Below, piece by piece: positions 8,787-18,839 of a DNA stretch of 64,000 nucleotides. The stretch is taken from the NCBI GenBank assembly GCA_963704855.1, contig CAVPHY010000004.1:353227-417226 (forward strand). Reading direction: 5' to 3'. Made by a program: the position numbers and the translations under genes. How positions within the stretch are numbered: position 1 is the stretch's first letter; every line of letters begins with the position of its first letter. This DNA is from SZUA-36 sp963704855 (GTDB lineage: Bacteria > Pseudomonadota > Gammaproteobacteria > Xanthomonadales > SZUA-36). The notes beneath the pieces are model-generated. The model was not told where the DNA came from and ran no database searches. It was given only the letters and a program-made list of their open reading frames with translations.

Positions 8787-10400
8787 ATGTCATTAAGCTT
8801 AAAAATCACCAGTTACCAGCGACTGACTCCCAGTCAGCCATCGGTTTATCATGCTGAATCCGATTCGTTTACGATCGGTAGAAATCACGAGAATGACTGG
8901 GCCATTCCCGACCCACAGCGGTTCCTGTCCGGTGTGCATTGCCGTATCCACAAGGAGGGCGACCACTACCGCATAACGGACACCAGCACCAATGGTGTTT
9001 TCCTGAACGGGTCCGAGACGCGCTTGACCCGGAATGAGCCGGTCCAGTTGAATCCCGGCGACAGATTCAGGATCGGTGATTACGAGTTTGAAGTGGTCAT
9101 CGAAGACGAAGCACTGGCGGGCAACCCGTTCACCAGTAATGAAGAGACAATGGTCGGGGCGGACCCCTTCGGCGATCCGTTTGAAAGCGCCGGCAAGCCG
9201 GTGGCTTCAGAACCCTTTTCCGAGGGTGATCCATTTGACGATGACCCGTTCTCAGAACCGGTTTCCCGCAGTCCGGCGCATACCGCGGAAGATGATTTTC
9301 TCGAGGACCTTGACAAGCCCTTGTCATCACTGGGTGATAACCCGCTGGCTGGCCATGTCAGCATTGACAGCCTGATGGGCTTTGACGATGACAACCTGGA
9401 CATTGAGGAGCAGGACTCCGCAGAGAAACTGCGACAACGGCACACCCCCTTGCGCGAAGCATTCAAACCTGCGAGCCCCGGTTCTGTCGCAAGCCCGCCC
9501 GGTCCCCAGAAGTTCCAGGATGCCTTTCCCGACGAATTTCCCGATGATTGGGATGAGACAACCGGCATGCTCAAGATACCGGAAGATCCTGACACGTCCG
9601 GATCGTCCGGCAGCGGTGACTTTCCGGATGACTGGGACGAAGCAACCGGTCTGTTCAAAGTTCCCGAAACCCCGGCACCACCCGAAGTTACCAGTCCGCC
9701 TCCGCCCGCGGATGAACCGGAAATCGTGGAAGACCTGGTACCGCCAGGTCCGGTGGTGCAGCCTACTGCGGCACCGGTCACAGCTGCCGCACCCGCTCAT
9801 GGCAGCAATGCTACCGCCGCTTTTGCGCGGGGTGCGGGTCTGGAGCTGAGCCAGATTGCAGGCTTTGAGCAGGATGTTTTATTCGAACAGGCGGGCAGGA
9901 TGCTGGTCATGTTCACCGAGGGCCTGATCCAGACCCTGGGTGGGCGCACCCACATCAAGAGTGAATTCAGACTGGATCAGACCATGATCCGCCCCGCGGA
10001 AAATAACCCGTTCAAATTCTCAACGTCAAAAACCCGGACGTTACTGCAATTGCTGAGCAAGAGTGATCCTGCTTACAAGAGTGGCGTCAACGCCATCCGT
10101 GAAGGCTTTGACGATGTCAACGCGCACCAGATAGCCGTGGTCGCAGGAATGGAGGCAGCATTGCAGGATATCCTTGCGCGTTTCAATCCAAAAACACTCG
10201 AAAAGCGCTTAGTATCAGACTCAATTTTGGATAACATTCTGCCCGGTGGGAAAAAAGCCAAGTACTGGGATATATTTAACATACTATTTGATGAAATCGC
10301 GGGTGAAGCGGAAGACAATTTTCAACAATTGTTTGGTAAGGAGTTTTCCCGTGCCTATGAAGAACAACTTAGCCGCCTGAAAAGCGCACGCAAGGAGTAA
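8787..10400 (+). CDS. tagH: T6SS FHA-domain scaffold TagH (Fha-like)
   Basis: The 537-residue protein has an N-terminal FHA domain (about residues 27-105) with the GRNHENDW, FLSGVHCRI and TSTNGVFLNG motifs that bind phosphothreonine. A long acidic, proline-rich linker follows (about 110-330). It has four DPF motifs between 126 and 155 and a duplicated element FPDDWDE(T/A)TG at 251-260 and 279-288. The C-terminal region (about 345-537) matches the T6SS TagH C-terminal domain, with FARGAGLELSQIAGFEQDV and RGRTHIKSEFRLDQTMIRP-like text. In P. aeruginosa Fha1 is phosphorylated by PpkA, dephosphorylated by PppA and then promotes assembly. A PP2C gene lies in the same operon, and a candidate kinase is at 31722. 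Confidence 0.92.
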   Translation: MSLSLKITSYQRLTPSQPSVYHAESDSFTIGRNHENDWAIPDPQRFLSGVHCRIHKEGDHYRITDTSTNGVFLNGSETRLTRNEPVQLNPGDRFRIGDYEFEVVIEDEALAGNPFTSNEETMVGADPFGDPFESAGKPVASEPFSEGDPFDDDPFSEPVSRSPAHTAEDDFLEDLDKPLSSLGDNPLAGHVSIDSLMGFDDDNLDIEEQDSAEKLRQRHTPLREAFKPASPGSVASPPGPQKFQDAFPDEFPDDWDETTGMLKIPEDPDTSGSSGSGDFPDDWDEATGLFKVPETPAPPEVTSPPPPADEPEIVEDLVPPGPVVQPTAAPVTAAAPAHGSNATAAFARGAGLELSQIAGFEQDVLFEQAGRMLVMFTEGLIQTLGGRTHIKSEFRLDQTMIRPAENNPFKFSTSKTRTLLQLLSKSDPAYKSGVNAIREGFDDVNAHQIAVVAGMEAALQDILARFNPKTLEKRLVSDSILDNILPGGKKAKYWDIFNILFDEIAGEAEDNFQQLFGKEFSRAYEEQLSRLKSARKE

Positions 10401-10407
10401 TGCAATA

Positions 10408-10905
10408 ATGAACCCAGTTAACACCAGTCAATCTACCCGGTCGCAAAAGATGTTGATCGCCCTGCTGACCTCGGCCATGATTGGTCTGCTGAGCGCCTGT
10501 GCCGGTGGTCCGCCCCCGCGGGAACCGCTCGGGATGCAAATCACTGCGGCTGCAGATGTGAACCCTGACATGCAGGGCAGACCCTCGCCGATTATCCTGC
10601 ATATCATGGAACTCAACTCAACGGAACAGTTTAACCGTCTCGACTATATGGGTCTGACACAGCCGTCAGGTGCGGCCTTGGGTGCGGAATTGCTGGGCAA
10701 GAACCAGTTGGTCCTGCAGCCCGGGGAGGCCAAGTCGCAGCCGATGGAACTCAACCCGATGACAACGGCCATCGGCCTGGTTGCCGGCTACCGCGATATC
10801 GATAATGCAGCGTGGCGTAGAATCATTCCGATTACCCAGGGCACTACCAAGGGTATCAATATTGCGCTTGAACAATCACAAATCATCGCAACCGTCTCAG
10901 ACTAG
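10408..10905 (+). CDS. tssJ: T6SS outer-membrane lipoprotein TssJ
   Basis: The 165-residue protein has a lipoprotein signal peptide ending in the lipobox LLSAC, with the acylated cysteine at about residue 31. The mature part shows the TssJ beta-sandwich pattern, with AAADVNPDMQGRPSPIILHI, then ELNSTEQFNRLDYMGL and the pre-C-terminal YRDIDNAAWRRIIPI. TssJ anchors the TssL-TssM membrane complex to the outer membrane by binding the periplasmic tip of TssM. It sits 7 bp after tagH. An AAGGAG site about 10 nt upstream supports the start. Confidence 0.93.
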   Translation: MNPVNTSQSTRSQKMLIALLTSAMIGLLSACAGGPPPREPLGMQITAAADVNPDMQGRPSPIILHIMELNSTEQFNRLDYMGLTQPSGAALGAELLGKNQLVLQPGEAKSQPMELNPMTTAIGLVAGYRDIDNAAWRRIIPITQGTTKGINIALEQSQIIATVSD

Positions 10906-10919
10906 GACACAGCCCCCCA

Positions 10920-12260
10920 ATGTCATGGACTTCAAAAATAATCTGGTCGGAGGGTATGTTCCTGCGGCCACAACACTTCCAGCAAAACGACCGCTATTTC
11001 GAGACCCTGATTGAGAACCGTTGTGGTCCCTTGCGCCCCTACTCCTGGGGTATCGAGGAATTGCAGATCAATCAGGAAGCACTGAGCCTTGGTAAGATCG
11101 AAATTGAGAAATGCAAGGCCATACTGCCCGATGGCACCACGGTCAATATACCGACCGCTGATATGCCACCGCTGCCGATCGAACCGGACACAAACACCAA
11201 GGATGAAAACGTCTACCTGTGCCTGCTGGAAAGACGGCCCAACGCGACTGAGGCCAGCAGACAGGACGATACCGACCACGCCGCCCGTTACGGCATTGAA
11301 GTCAGTGATGTGCGGGATGCCAGCCTGCCGGAGGATTCAGACGCACCCATCGAGCTTGGCAGGAAGAACCTGGTCATTTTGACCGAGAGCGATGAGCGCA
11401 CGGAATATGCCTGTATCGGTATCGGGCGCATCGTTGAAATTCGCAATGACAAACGGCTCGTGCTGGATGATACGTTCATTGGTCCCACCATTGATTGTCA
11501 AAACAATCAGAAGCTTAAGGGATACATTAAAGAAATACAGGGGCTTTTGAAACAAAGGGCAGAAGCGATCGCTGTGCGTCTTGGTGCGGATGGCAAGGGT
11601 GGCGGAACAGCACAGGTTGAAGACTACATGCTGTTGCAACTGATCAACGGCTATGAACCGGTGTTTTCACACCTTGAAAAATTGCCGGCTTATCACCCGG
11701 AGTCGCTGTTCCAATCCTGTCTGAAACTGGCGGGTGAGCTGGCCACTTTTACAAGCACCAGCAACCGTCCCTCGGGACTGCCTGAATACCAGCATACTAA
11801 CCTGGCTGCCACTTTTATCGCGATGATGGGCGAGTTAAGGCGTTCACTGGGTGTGGTATTCGAACATAGCGCCCAGCAGATTCCGTTCAAACATTATTCG
11901 AAAGTCGGAATCCATCTTGCCGTGGTCAACGACAGTTCCTTGCTCAGCAACGCGGTTTTCGTGCTTGCGGTCAAGGCGGATATGCCCACCGAAAAATTAC
12001 GCAGCCAGTTCCCCGCGCAGGCCAAGCTCGGACCCAAGGAAGTCATGAAGCAATTGATCCAGTCACAATTGCCCGGTATCGAACTCGAACCACTGTCCGT
12101 GGCACCGCGACAGATCCCCTTCCATTCCGGATTCTCTTATTTTGAGCTTAATAAACGCGGCGATATGTGGAAACAGATGTCTTCGTCAGCCGGCCTGGGG
12201 CTCCACCCCGGTGGCACCTATCCGGGGCTTGAGCTCGAACTCTGGGCCATTAGAGGTTAA
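10920..12260 (+). CDS. tssK: T6SS baseplate-membrane adaptor TssK
   Basis: The 446-residue product starts with WSEGMFLRPQHFQQNDRYFE, the diagnostic N-terminus of TssK. TssK trimers connect the baseplate to the cytoplasmic parts of TssL and TssM. Other family segments are LLQLINGYEPVFSHLEKLPA in the middle and FSYFELNKRGDMWKQM near the C-terminus. The length is typical. It follows tssJ by 14 bp and precedes tssL by 5 bp, so the rightward genes are probably one operon. Confidence 0.95.
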   Translation: MSWTSKIIWSEGMFLRPQHFQQNDRYFETLIENRCGPLRPYSWGIEELQINQEALSLGKIEIEKCKAILPDGTTVNIPTADMPPLPIEPDTNTKDENVYLCLLERRPNATEASRQDDTDHAARYGIEVSDVRDASLPEDSDAPIELGRKNLVILTESDERTEYACIGIGRIVEIRNDKRLVLDDTFIGPTIDCQNNQKLKGYIKEIQGLLKQRAEAIAVRLGADGKGGGTAQVEDYMLLQLINGYEPVFSHLEKLPAYHPESLFQSCLKLAGELATFTSTSNRPSGLPEYQHTNLAATFIAMMGELRRSLGVVFEHSAQQIPFKHYSKVGIHLAVVNDSSLLSNAVFVLAVKADMPTEKLRSQFPAQAKLGPKEVMKQLIQSQLPGIELEPLSVAPRQIPFHSGFSYFELNKRGDMWKQMSSSAGLGLHPGGTYPGLELELWAIRG

Positions 12261-12265
12261 CCAGT

Positions 12266-13606
12266 ATGCATGATAAAGATGATCCTTTTTTTGACATGGA
12301 TGATGAGCGCACGATCATCAAGCCCAATCCCCGTGGCCGGGCCGCAAGCCAGGCCCAGGCACCCCGCCCACAGCGGTCTGCGGAGCCAGGAAGAAAAGTA
12401 GATTTATCTTTCCGTCCGGGTCTTAACCCGATTGAAAAGTCCGCATCGGTATTGCTAAGCCTTCTGAGCCAGATACGTAACACCAGCACACACCCCAACC
12501 CCAGCGGTCTGCATAAGCAACTCGCCAGCGAGATCCAGACATTTGAGAAGACCGCACAAAAAGCCGGCATCAACGAGAAAACCGTTTTTATTGCCAGGTA
12601 CACACTTTGCACAACCATTGATGAATTTGTAATGTCTACGCCCTGGGGTTCGGGCAGCATCTGGGGTAAGCAGAGCCTGTTAAGCCTGTTTCACAAGGAG
12701 ACCCGTGGTGGTGAACGGTTTTTCCAGTTGGTGACCAAGCTCAGTGAGGACCCGGCCAAGAACATAGACCTGCTGGAACTGCTTTACGTATGCCTGGCGC
12801 TGGGTTTCCAGGGACGTTACCGGGTATTACCCAATGGAATCAATGAACTCGAGGGGATTCGCGAAAGCCTTTATTACACCATACGAAATCAGCGCCAGGA
12901 GCCCGAACCCGAACTCTCCCCGCACTGGGAAGGCATGAACAAATCCGCCATCGATAAACCCGCATTGATACCGGTATGGCTGGCCACCGGCATCGTGCTC
13001 TTACTGCTGGTCGGGCTTTTCAGTTTCTGGCGTTTTAACCTCGGCAGTCATATTGATCCGGTGCATGCGAGGGTGATGAACATCGGCCGCGAAGAATCCC
13101 TCCTGCCGACCCGCCTGCTGGCAGCGCCCGCAGCGGTGTATATTGCCGACCCGGGTCCCGCACGATTTGGATTGCAACAATTTCTGGAGCCGGAAATTCG
13201 CGCCGGCGAAGTGACGGTAGAGGAATTACCCGATCGCATCGTTGTATCTATTGCCGGCGACAACCTGTTCGATTCCGGCAGCGAGACCATCAGTAATGAA
13301 TACCACGACCTCATCCGCAGGATCGGTGAAGGTCTGGAGCAGACGAATGGCAGGATCAAGGTGATTGGACATACGGACAATATCCCCATGGGCAGAAACA
13401 AGCGCTTCAGTTCCAATTTCAGTCTCTCGCAAAGCCGCGCCGAGTCCGTTGTCAGCCAACTGAGTGCCAGCGTGACCAACCCATCCAGGTTAACCTCAGA
13501 GGGATTAGGTGAGACCCGGCCGATTGCAAGCAATGCAACAGCCGAAGGCCGATCCCAGAATCGAAGGGTTGAAATTATCCTGATGGAGAGGGCCCGCGGA
13601 TCATGA
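12266..13606 (+). CDS. tssL: T6SS membrane protein TssL (DotU/IcmH) with C-terminal OmpA domain
   Basis: The 446-residue protein has a DotU-like cytoplasmic domain (about residues 50-215, with FIARYTLCTTIDEFVM, then WGKQSLLSLFHKETRGGERF), one TM helix at about 235-252 (LATGIVLLLLVGLFSFWRF) and a C-terminal OmpA/MotB peptidoglycan-binding domain with IKVIGHTDNIPMG and LSQSRAESVVSQL. TssL forms the inner-membrane complex with TssM. Fusion to the peptidoglycan-binding domain means no separate TagL-type anchor is needed. Its end overlaps tssM by 4 bp. Confidence 0.95.
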   Translation: MHDKDDPFFDMDDERTIIKPNPRGRAASQAQAPRPQRSAEPGRKVDLSFRPGLNPIEKSASVLLSLLSQIRNTSTHPNPSGLHKQLASEIQTFEKTAQKAGINEKTVFIARYTLCTTIDEFVMSTPWGSGSIWGKQSLLSLFHKETRGGERFFQLVTKLSEDPAKNIDLLELLYVCLALGFQGRYRVLPNGINELEGIRESLYYTIRNQRQEPEPELSPHWEGMNKSAIDKPALIPVWLATGIVLLLLVGLFSFWRFNLGSHIDPVHARVMNIGREESLLPTRLLAAPAAVYIADPGPARFGLQQFLEPEIRAGEVTVEELPDRIVVSIAGDNLFDSGSETISNEYHDLIRRIGEGLEQTNGRIKVIGHTDNIPMGRNKRFSSNFSLSQSRAESVVSQLSASVTNPSRLTSEGLGETRPIASNATAEGRSQNRRVEIILMERARGS

Positions 13607-16600
13607 TGAACTCGATTTTTTCCAGAATGCTCCACATGGGCATGTTCGCATTGCTGGGGCTGGGTGTCCTTGCCGTAATGATCTGGTACTACGGACCGCT
13701 TATCCGCCTGGGCGATTTTGCGCCGCTGGTATCGGTAACCTCCCGCGTCGTTACCATCCTTGTCATCTTTGCCATATGGGGCCTGTTCAGGCTTTACAAA
13801 GCATGGCGTGACAAGAAAAAGAGTGCTGAAATTTCCAACGACCTCGCCGCGTCCGCGGAAAGTGTTGATCCGAATGAAGCGCAGTCCAGCGAAGAACTGG
13901 CAACTCTGAAAAACACCTTCGACGAAGCCCTGAAAGCACTTAAGAAAAGCAGTGTCGGCGGTAAAAAGCTCACCTCAATTTACCAGTTGCCCTGGTATAT
14001 CATCATCGGCCCACCCGGTTCAGGTAAAACCACCCTGCTGGTCAATTCGGGCTTGCGTTTCCCGCTGGCCGACAAGATGGGCCTGTCGAAAATACAGGGT
14101 ATCGGCGGCACCCGGAATTGTGACTGGTGGTTTACCGACGAAGCGGTGATGATCGATACCGCTGGCCGTTATACCACCCAGGACAGTAATGAGAAGGTTG
14201 ACAACAAGGCGTGGTTCGGTTTCCTCGACCTGTTAAAAAAACACCGCAGAAGACGTCCGATCAACGGCATTATTCTTGCCATCAGCATGGAAGAACTCGC
14301 CCGTCAAAGCAATGTCGAGCGCGAGCGCAACGCGGCGGCCATCAGCAACCGCATCCAGGAACTTTACGAGCGTCTCGGAATCCGCTTCCCGATTTACCTG
14401 ATGTTCACCAAGTGTGACCTGATGGCAGGTTTCCTGGAGTTTTATGGAAACCTGGACCGCAATGACCGTGACCAGGTGTGGGGCTTTACCTACGGTCTGA
14501 AAGATGATCCGATCGAAAGGTTCGGCGAAGAGTTCGGCATTCTGCAAAACCAACTGGAAACACGCCTGGTGCAGCGTTTGCAGGATGAGCGGGACGTCAA
14601 CCGGCGTGAACTGATCTATAACTTCCCCAGCCAGCTAAGCGCGGCGCGCGAAAGCATCGAAGAATTCCTGCAACGCGTTTTCAAACCAAGCCGGTACACC
14701 AGCAAGCAGATGCTACGTGGCGTTTACTTCACCAGTGGAACACAGGAAGGTACGCCATTTAACCGTATCATGAGCCAGCTTGCGCATAATTTCAGCCTGA
14801 GCAGGGCGGCCACGCAAAGCACACCCTCCAAGGGTAAAAGCTACTTTATCAGCGACCTGATGACCAAGGTCATTTTTGGTGAATCGGGACTGGCCGGGGC
14901 AAACCTGAAGGCTGAGCGCCTCTACGGTCTGGCCCGGAAATCCGGCTTTGCCCTGTTGATCGCACTGCCCATCCTGCTGAACCTCGGTTGGTGGATGAGT
15001 CACAGCAACAACAGGTCGGTCGCGGCTGAAGTTGACCTCGCCACCGACACCGTGGAAGAACACGTCGGGAAGTTATCACCACAGAGTGCTTCAATGCTGG
15101 CCGTACTGCCCCTGTTAAACGAGGCAAGGGCGATGCCGCTCGGTTATGCCTACCAGGATGAATCCGCCCCGTTCAGCCATCGACTGGGGCTTCACCAGGG
15201 CAAACGCCTTGGAGACAACGGGACGATTCCGGCCTATCAGCGTATTCTGGAAAATGCCTTCCTGCCACGCCTGATGGTGCGCATGGAAGAAGTACTGAAG
15301 CAAAGCATGAACAATCCGGACCAGGCCTACCAGGCGCTGAAGGCCTACCTGATGCTGGCTAATCCGGACCGAATGGATACGCAATTCGTCGCGCAATGGG
15401 TGCGTCAGGATTGGGATACGAACCAGTCGCGGGTGATGAGCGCGGAACAGTTAGAGCAACTCAACGGCCACCTGGATGCGTTGCTTGAAATGGATCCGTT
15501 GACCCTGCCCTTCGATCTCGATAACAACCTGGTAATGACGGCCCGCAATATGTTATCCAAAACGACGCTGGGTGAACGTATTTATGCCGTCATCAAGTCG
15601 AAGCACCTGAACGAAGGCAAGGCTTTCACAATCCCTTCCGCCGCCGGCAAGGATGGTGCCCGTGTCTTCATCCGCTCCAGTGGTCTGCCGATCAACCAGG
15701 GTGTGCCTGCCTTGTTCACGCCCGAGGGTTATCACCAGATGTATCTTCCGGCAGAGGCCCGCATCATTTCCGATATGGAAGATGAAACATGGATCTTCGC
15801 GACCGAGGCAAGTGGTTCCGAACAGGTCACCCAGGCCGAACTGGTCAATTCAATCCGCCGCCTGTACTTCGAGGACTACACCGGCCACTGGGTAGAGTTT
15901 CTGGAAGACGTTCGCATCCGGCCCTTCAGCAGCATGGCCCAGGCCGCCGAAATTTTGCAAATACTGACCAGTGACGACTCACCGCTGCGCCAATTCCTGG
16001 TCAATGTATCTAACGCAACGCGACTGGCGCCCGAAGAGAAGGTTGCTGATGAAGAGGACGGTGGTGTTTCCCTGAGGGACCGCATTAGTTCGATTTTTTC
16101 ATCCGGAACCGGTGACGCTTCGATGTTGCTGGATCCGGTACTGGTCGACCGAAGCTTTGCGAGCCTGCATAAACTCGCTGCTTCGCGCGACGGCGCACCC
16201 TCCCCGCTTGACGCCCTGTTGGGCGATCTGCAGGAGTTATATCTGTACATCGATCAGTTGGCGCGCAGTTCGAGCGACCAGTTGCTGACCGGCTTGCAAA
16301 GCCAGGCCGGAACAGCCATCACGCGGGTCAGGTTGCGTGGAGAGAGATCGCCCGAACCGGTCGGCGAGTGGGTCATGCTCATTGTGACCGACAGCAATAA
16401 CCTGGTGGCTGGTGGCGCCGAGGCAACGATTACTTCAGCCTGGTCTGCCGATGTACTACCCTTCTGCCAGCAGGCCCTGAACGGCCGCTATCCGTTTGAT
16501 AATACCGCGGAACGCGAAGTCCAGATACGTGATTTCGGCGTCTTTTTCATGCCGGGTGGAACCCTGGACAAATTCTTCGACCATTACCTGTCGGAGATCG

Positions 16601-17127
16601 TCGACACCACCGCCTCGACCTGGAAGCTGAAACCCAAGGTTGCCGGGAGTCTGAAAATCTCCGCTGCATCGTTGAAGCAGATACAACGTGCGAAAACGAT
16701 CCAGAGCGCATTCTTTGCCGGTGGCGGCGCCAGCCCATCGATATCGTTTGAACTGCGACCGGTCCGGATGGATCCTGTCACGACTAATTTCATGCTGAAC
16801 ATCAATGGGCAGAGTACAAACTACAGCCACGGGCCGCTCTTCAACCAGTCATTTGTCTGGCCGGGAGATGCTGGTCTTAGCCAGGTGCAGATGCAATTCA
16901 GCCCATTGTCCTCCAGTGGACGTTCCGGCGCGACACTGGACGGACCGTGGGCCTTTTTCCGGTTGCTGGATGGATCGGGCATGACGCCATCGTCCACGCC
17001 TGAGAAATTCCAGACCAAGTTCCAGCTTGATGACCGCTGGGTTGAATATGAAATTCGCGCCAACAGCGCGTTTAACCCGTTCAATCTTCCAGAGTTACGT
17101 GATTTCCGCTGTCCGAGCAAGCTATGA
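13603..17127 (+). CDS. tssM: T6SS membrane protein TssM (IcmF)
   Basis: The 1174-residue protein is a full-length IcmF/TssM. Two N-terminal TM helices (about 11-30 and 43-62) precede a cytoplasmic NTPase-like domain with an intact Walker A motif (GPPGSGKTTLLVNSGLRFPL, about 137-156). A third TM helix lies at about 445-463. A large periplasmic part follows, ending with the IcmF C-terminal domain (GPWAFFRLLDGSG and SAFNPFNLPELRDFRCP). TssM spans the periplasm and contacts TssJ. It overlaps tssL and tagF by 4 bp each, a sign of translational coupling. Confidence 0.95.
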   Translation: MMNSIFSRMLHMGMFALLGLGVLAVMIWYYGPLIRLGDFAPLVSVTSRVVTILVIFAIWGLFRLYKAWRDKKKSAEISNDLAASAESVDPNEAQSSEELATLKNTFDEALKALKKSSVGGKKLTSIYQLPWYIIIGPPGSGKTTLLVNSGLRFPLADKMGLSKIQGIGGTRNCDWWFTDEAVMIDTAGRYTTQDSNEKVDNKAWFGFLDLLKKHRRRRPINGIILAISMEELARQSNVERERNAAAISNRIQELYERLGIRFPIYLMFTKCDLMAGFLEFYGNLDRNDRDQVWGFTYGLKDDPIERFGEEFGILQNQLETRLVQRLQDERDVNRRELIYNFPSQLSAARESIEEFLQRVFKPSRYTSKQMLRGVYFTSGTQEGTPFNRIMSQLAHNFSLSRAATQSTPSKGKSYFISDLMTKVIFGESGLAGANLKAERLYGLARKSGFALLIALPILLNLGWWMSHSNNRSVAAEVDLATDTVEEHVGKLSPQSASMLAVLPLLNEARAMPLGYAYQDESAPFSHRLGLHQGKRLGDNGTIPAYQRILENAFLPRLMVRMEEVLKQSMNNPDQAYQALKAYLMLANPDRMDTQFVAQWVRQDWDTNQSRVMSAEQLEQLNGHLDALLEMDPLTLPFDLDNNLVMTARNMLSKTTLGERIYAVIKSKHLNEGKAFTIPSAAGKDGARVFIRSSGLPINQGVPALFTPEGYHQMYLPAEARIISDMEDETWIFATEASGSEQVTQAELVNSIRRLYFEDYTGHWVEFLEDVRIRPFSSMAQAAEILQILTSDDSPLRQFLVNVSNATRLAPEEKVADEEDGGVSLRDRISSIFSSGTGDASMLLDPVLVDRSFASLHKLAASRDGAPSPLDALLGDLQELYLYIDQLARSSSDQLLTGLQSQAGTAITRVRLRGERSPEPVGEWVMLIVTDSNNLVAGGAEATITSAWSADVLPFCQQALNGRYPFDNTAEREVQIRDFGVFFMPGGTLDKFFDHYLSEIVDTTASTWKLKPKVAGSLKISAASLKQIQRAKTIQSAFFAGGGASPSISFELRPVRMDPVTTNFMLNINGQSTNYSHGPLFNQSFVWPGDAGLSQVQMQFSPLSSSGRSGATLDGPWAFFRLLDGSGMTPSSTPEKFQTKFQLDDRWVEYEIRANSAFNPFNLPELRDFRCPSKL

Positions 17128-17885
17128 GTGAAGCCAACTCCATTATAGATCTCGGGTTTTACGGAAAACTGCCATGCTATGGTGATTTCATCCAGAAGCG
17201 ACTGCCCACGGATTTCATCAACCCGTGGCACGAGTGGTTACAGTCCGGCATGGCCGCCTGCCGTGACAAGAACCCCGAGGGCTGGATGACCTTTTACCTG
17301 AATTGCCCGGCCTGGAGTTTCGTTCTGTCTGCAGGCGTCTGCGGGGAACAGGCGGTTGCGGGTGTCACCATACCCAGCGTCGACCGCGTGGGCCGTTATT
17401 TCAATTTTACGATGGCTTCCATGCTTCCCGAAGACATTGACCCTGTTGTGTTCGCCGCGGCTCAGCGTGGCTGGCTGACGGGTCTTGAGGATTTGGCGCT
17501 TTCGGTGCTCGAGCAGGAGAAAGACCAGGAAGGCATCGAAGACCTGATCAACAGCCAGTCGGCCGAACTGAAGTGGAAGCCCGGCGTGCGCTCGTCATTC
17601 AGTGGTGGTGCCGAGCACGCCAAAGTGGTGTCAGGCGGCTCATCGGGCGTCATTGAACTACTTCCGGACATGCTGCACCAATTGATTTCCAGGGAGCACC
17701 CGCGGTACGGTTTGTGGTGGCACAATGGCTCATCACAGGTTAGCGCCCAGCTCGTCACGTGTGCCGCTATGCCCACCGGGGATGTTTACCTCGGACTGAT
17801 GATGAATGAAGTTTTATTAGAAACTGCAGAAGCTTCGGTTCAGCCGCCCGAGGTTGATTTTATGGACGAACTGCTGTCCGACTAA
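17124..17885 (+). CDS. tagF: T6SS post-translational repressor TagF (ImpM family)
   Basis: The 253-residue protein matches ImpM/TagF, with an N-terminal GFYGKLPCYGDFIQKRLPTD segment, FINPWHEWLQSGMAACR and a SVDRVGRYFNFTMA core. In Pseudomonas TagF represses the T6SS post-translationally, independently of or alongside PppA. Here the TagF domain stands alone, not fused to PppA as in some species. It overlaps the tssM stop by 4 bp, and the phosphatase gene follows after 12 bp. It is an ordinary member by length. Confidence 0.92.
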   Translation: MSEANSIIDLGFYGKLPCYGDFIQKRLPTDFINPWHEWLQSGMAACRDKNPEGWMTFYLNCPAWSFVLSAGVCGEQAVAGVTIPSVDRVGRYFNFTMASMLPEDIDPVVFAAAQRGWLTGLEDLALSVLEQEKDQEGIEDLINSQSAELKWKPGVRSSFSGGAEHAKVVSGGSSGVIELLPDMLHQLISREHPRYGLWWHNGSSQVSAQLVTCAAMPTGDVYLGLMMNEVLLETAEASVQPPEVDFMDELLSD

Positions 17886-17897
17886 TGGAATACAAAT

Positions 17898-18704
17898 ATG
17901 ACGTTTAAGTCCTCAGCCACGACCCACGTGGGTATGGTGCGTAAAGTGAACCAGGATTCGTACGTGGAACGTACCGATATCGGCGTATGGGCGGTCGCTG
18001 ATGGTATGGGTGGCCATGAGGCGGGCGAAATCGCAAGCGCGACGATTACCGATTTTATAAAGAACCTGCCACCGCAAGAAAATATCGAGGAGATGCTTGT
18101 CGCGGTGGAACAGAGCATCATGGCAGCCAATCTTCAATTGACCGAACAGGCCGCCTCTTATGATTCACAACGTGTACCGGGCAGTACCGTCGTGGTATTG
18201 ATCATTAATGGCACCCGGGGCGCCATCGTGTGGGTTGGTGATAGCCGAATTTACCGTCGCCGCGACCAGGTGGTAACCCAGCTAACCCGCGATCATTCGC
18301 ATGTGCAGGACCTGGTGGAACAAGGTGTGATTCTTGAGAGCGAGGCCGAATCCCATCCCATGGCCAATGTAATCACCCGTGCGGTGGGCATCAGCGAACC
18401 ACTGGAATTGGATTCCATGTGGATAGACGTCAGGCCTGACGATCAGTTCCTGTTGTGTTCAGACGGCCTGAGCCGATTGGTGACCATTGAGGAACTGGAA
18501 TCGATGATGGCCAACATGGACAGTGAGGAAGTGACCCGGTCACTGTTGCATACGGCCCTGGTGCGGGGCGCGCGGGACAATGTCACACTGATCTGTGTGA
18601 CAAACGGTGCCATTGCCAGCGAATTGGCCGGCGACGATGAATCAACCGCGATTCACAATGCTGCTTCGCTGGACGATCTCGATCTCGATTTCGACTTTGA
18701 CTAG
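17898..18704 (+). CDS. pppA: PP2C-family Ser/Thr phosphatase (PppA/Stp type)
   Basis: The 268-residue protein has the PP2C metal-binding motifs in order. These are VRKVNQDSY near residue 15, VADGMGGHEAGEIAS near 33, GSTVVVLIINGTRGAIVWVG with the DSRIYR motif near 100, LLCSDGLS near 175 and ARDNVTL near 215. In the T6SS threonine-phosphorylation pathway PppA removes the phosphate that PpkA puts on Fha, switching secretion off. The short acidic tail (DDLDLDFDFD) is an unusual extra. It closes the rightward T6SS operon; a candidate partner kinase is at 31722. Confidence 0.9.
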   Translation: MTFKSSATTHVGMVRKVNQDSYVERTDIGVWAVADGMGGHEAGEIASATITDFIKNLPPQENIEEMLVAVEQSIMAANLQLTEQAASYDSQRVPGSTVVVLIINGTRGAIVWVGDSRIYRRRDQVVTQLTRDHSHVQDLVEQGVILESEAESHPMANVITRAVGISEPLELDSMWIDVRPDDQFLLCSDGLSRLVTIEELESMMANMDSEEVTRSLLHTALVRGARDNVTLICVTNGAIASELAGDDESTAIHNAASLDDLDLDFDFD

Positions 18705-18839
18705 GCCAGGTCAGCCAGGACGCGTCTGCTGCCCGCAACACGCGCAAAAAAAATATTTTGTGCAATACTTAATCTGACCGGCGGGATTCTGCGGCTGGCA
18801 TAACCAGAATAAACGTCAACTCATACGGGGGTAAACCTT

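Noticed and set aside
9080..9781. 233-residue minus-strand ORF opposite tagH
   Set aside because: It is Ser/Gly-rich text antisense to the Asp/Pro-rich TagH linker, with no ribosome binding site or recognisable domain.
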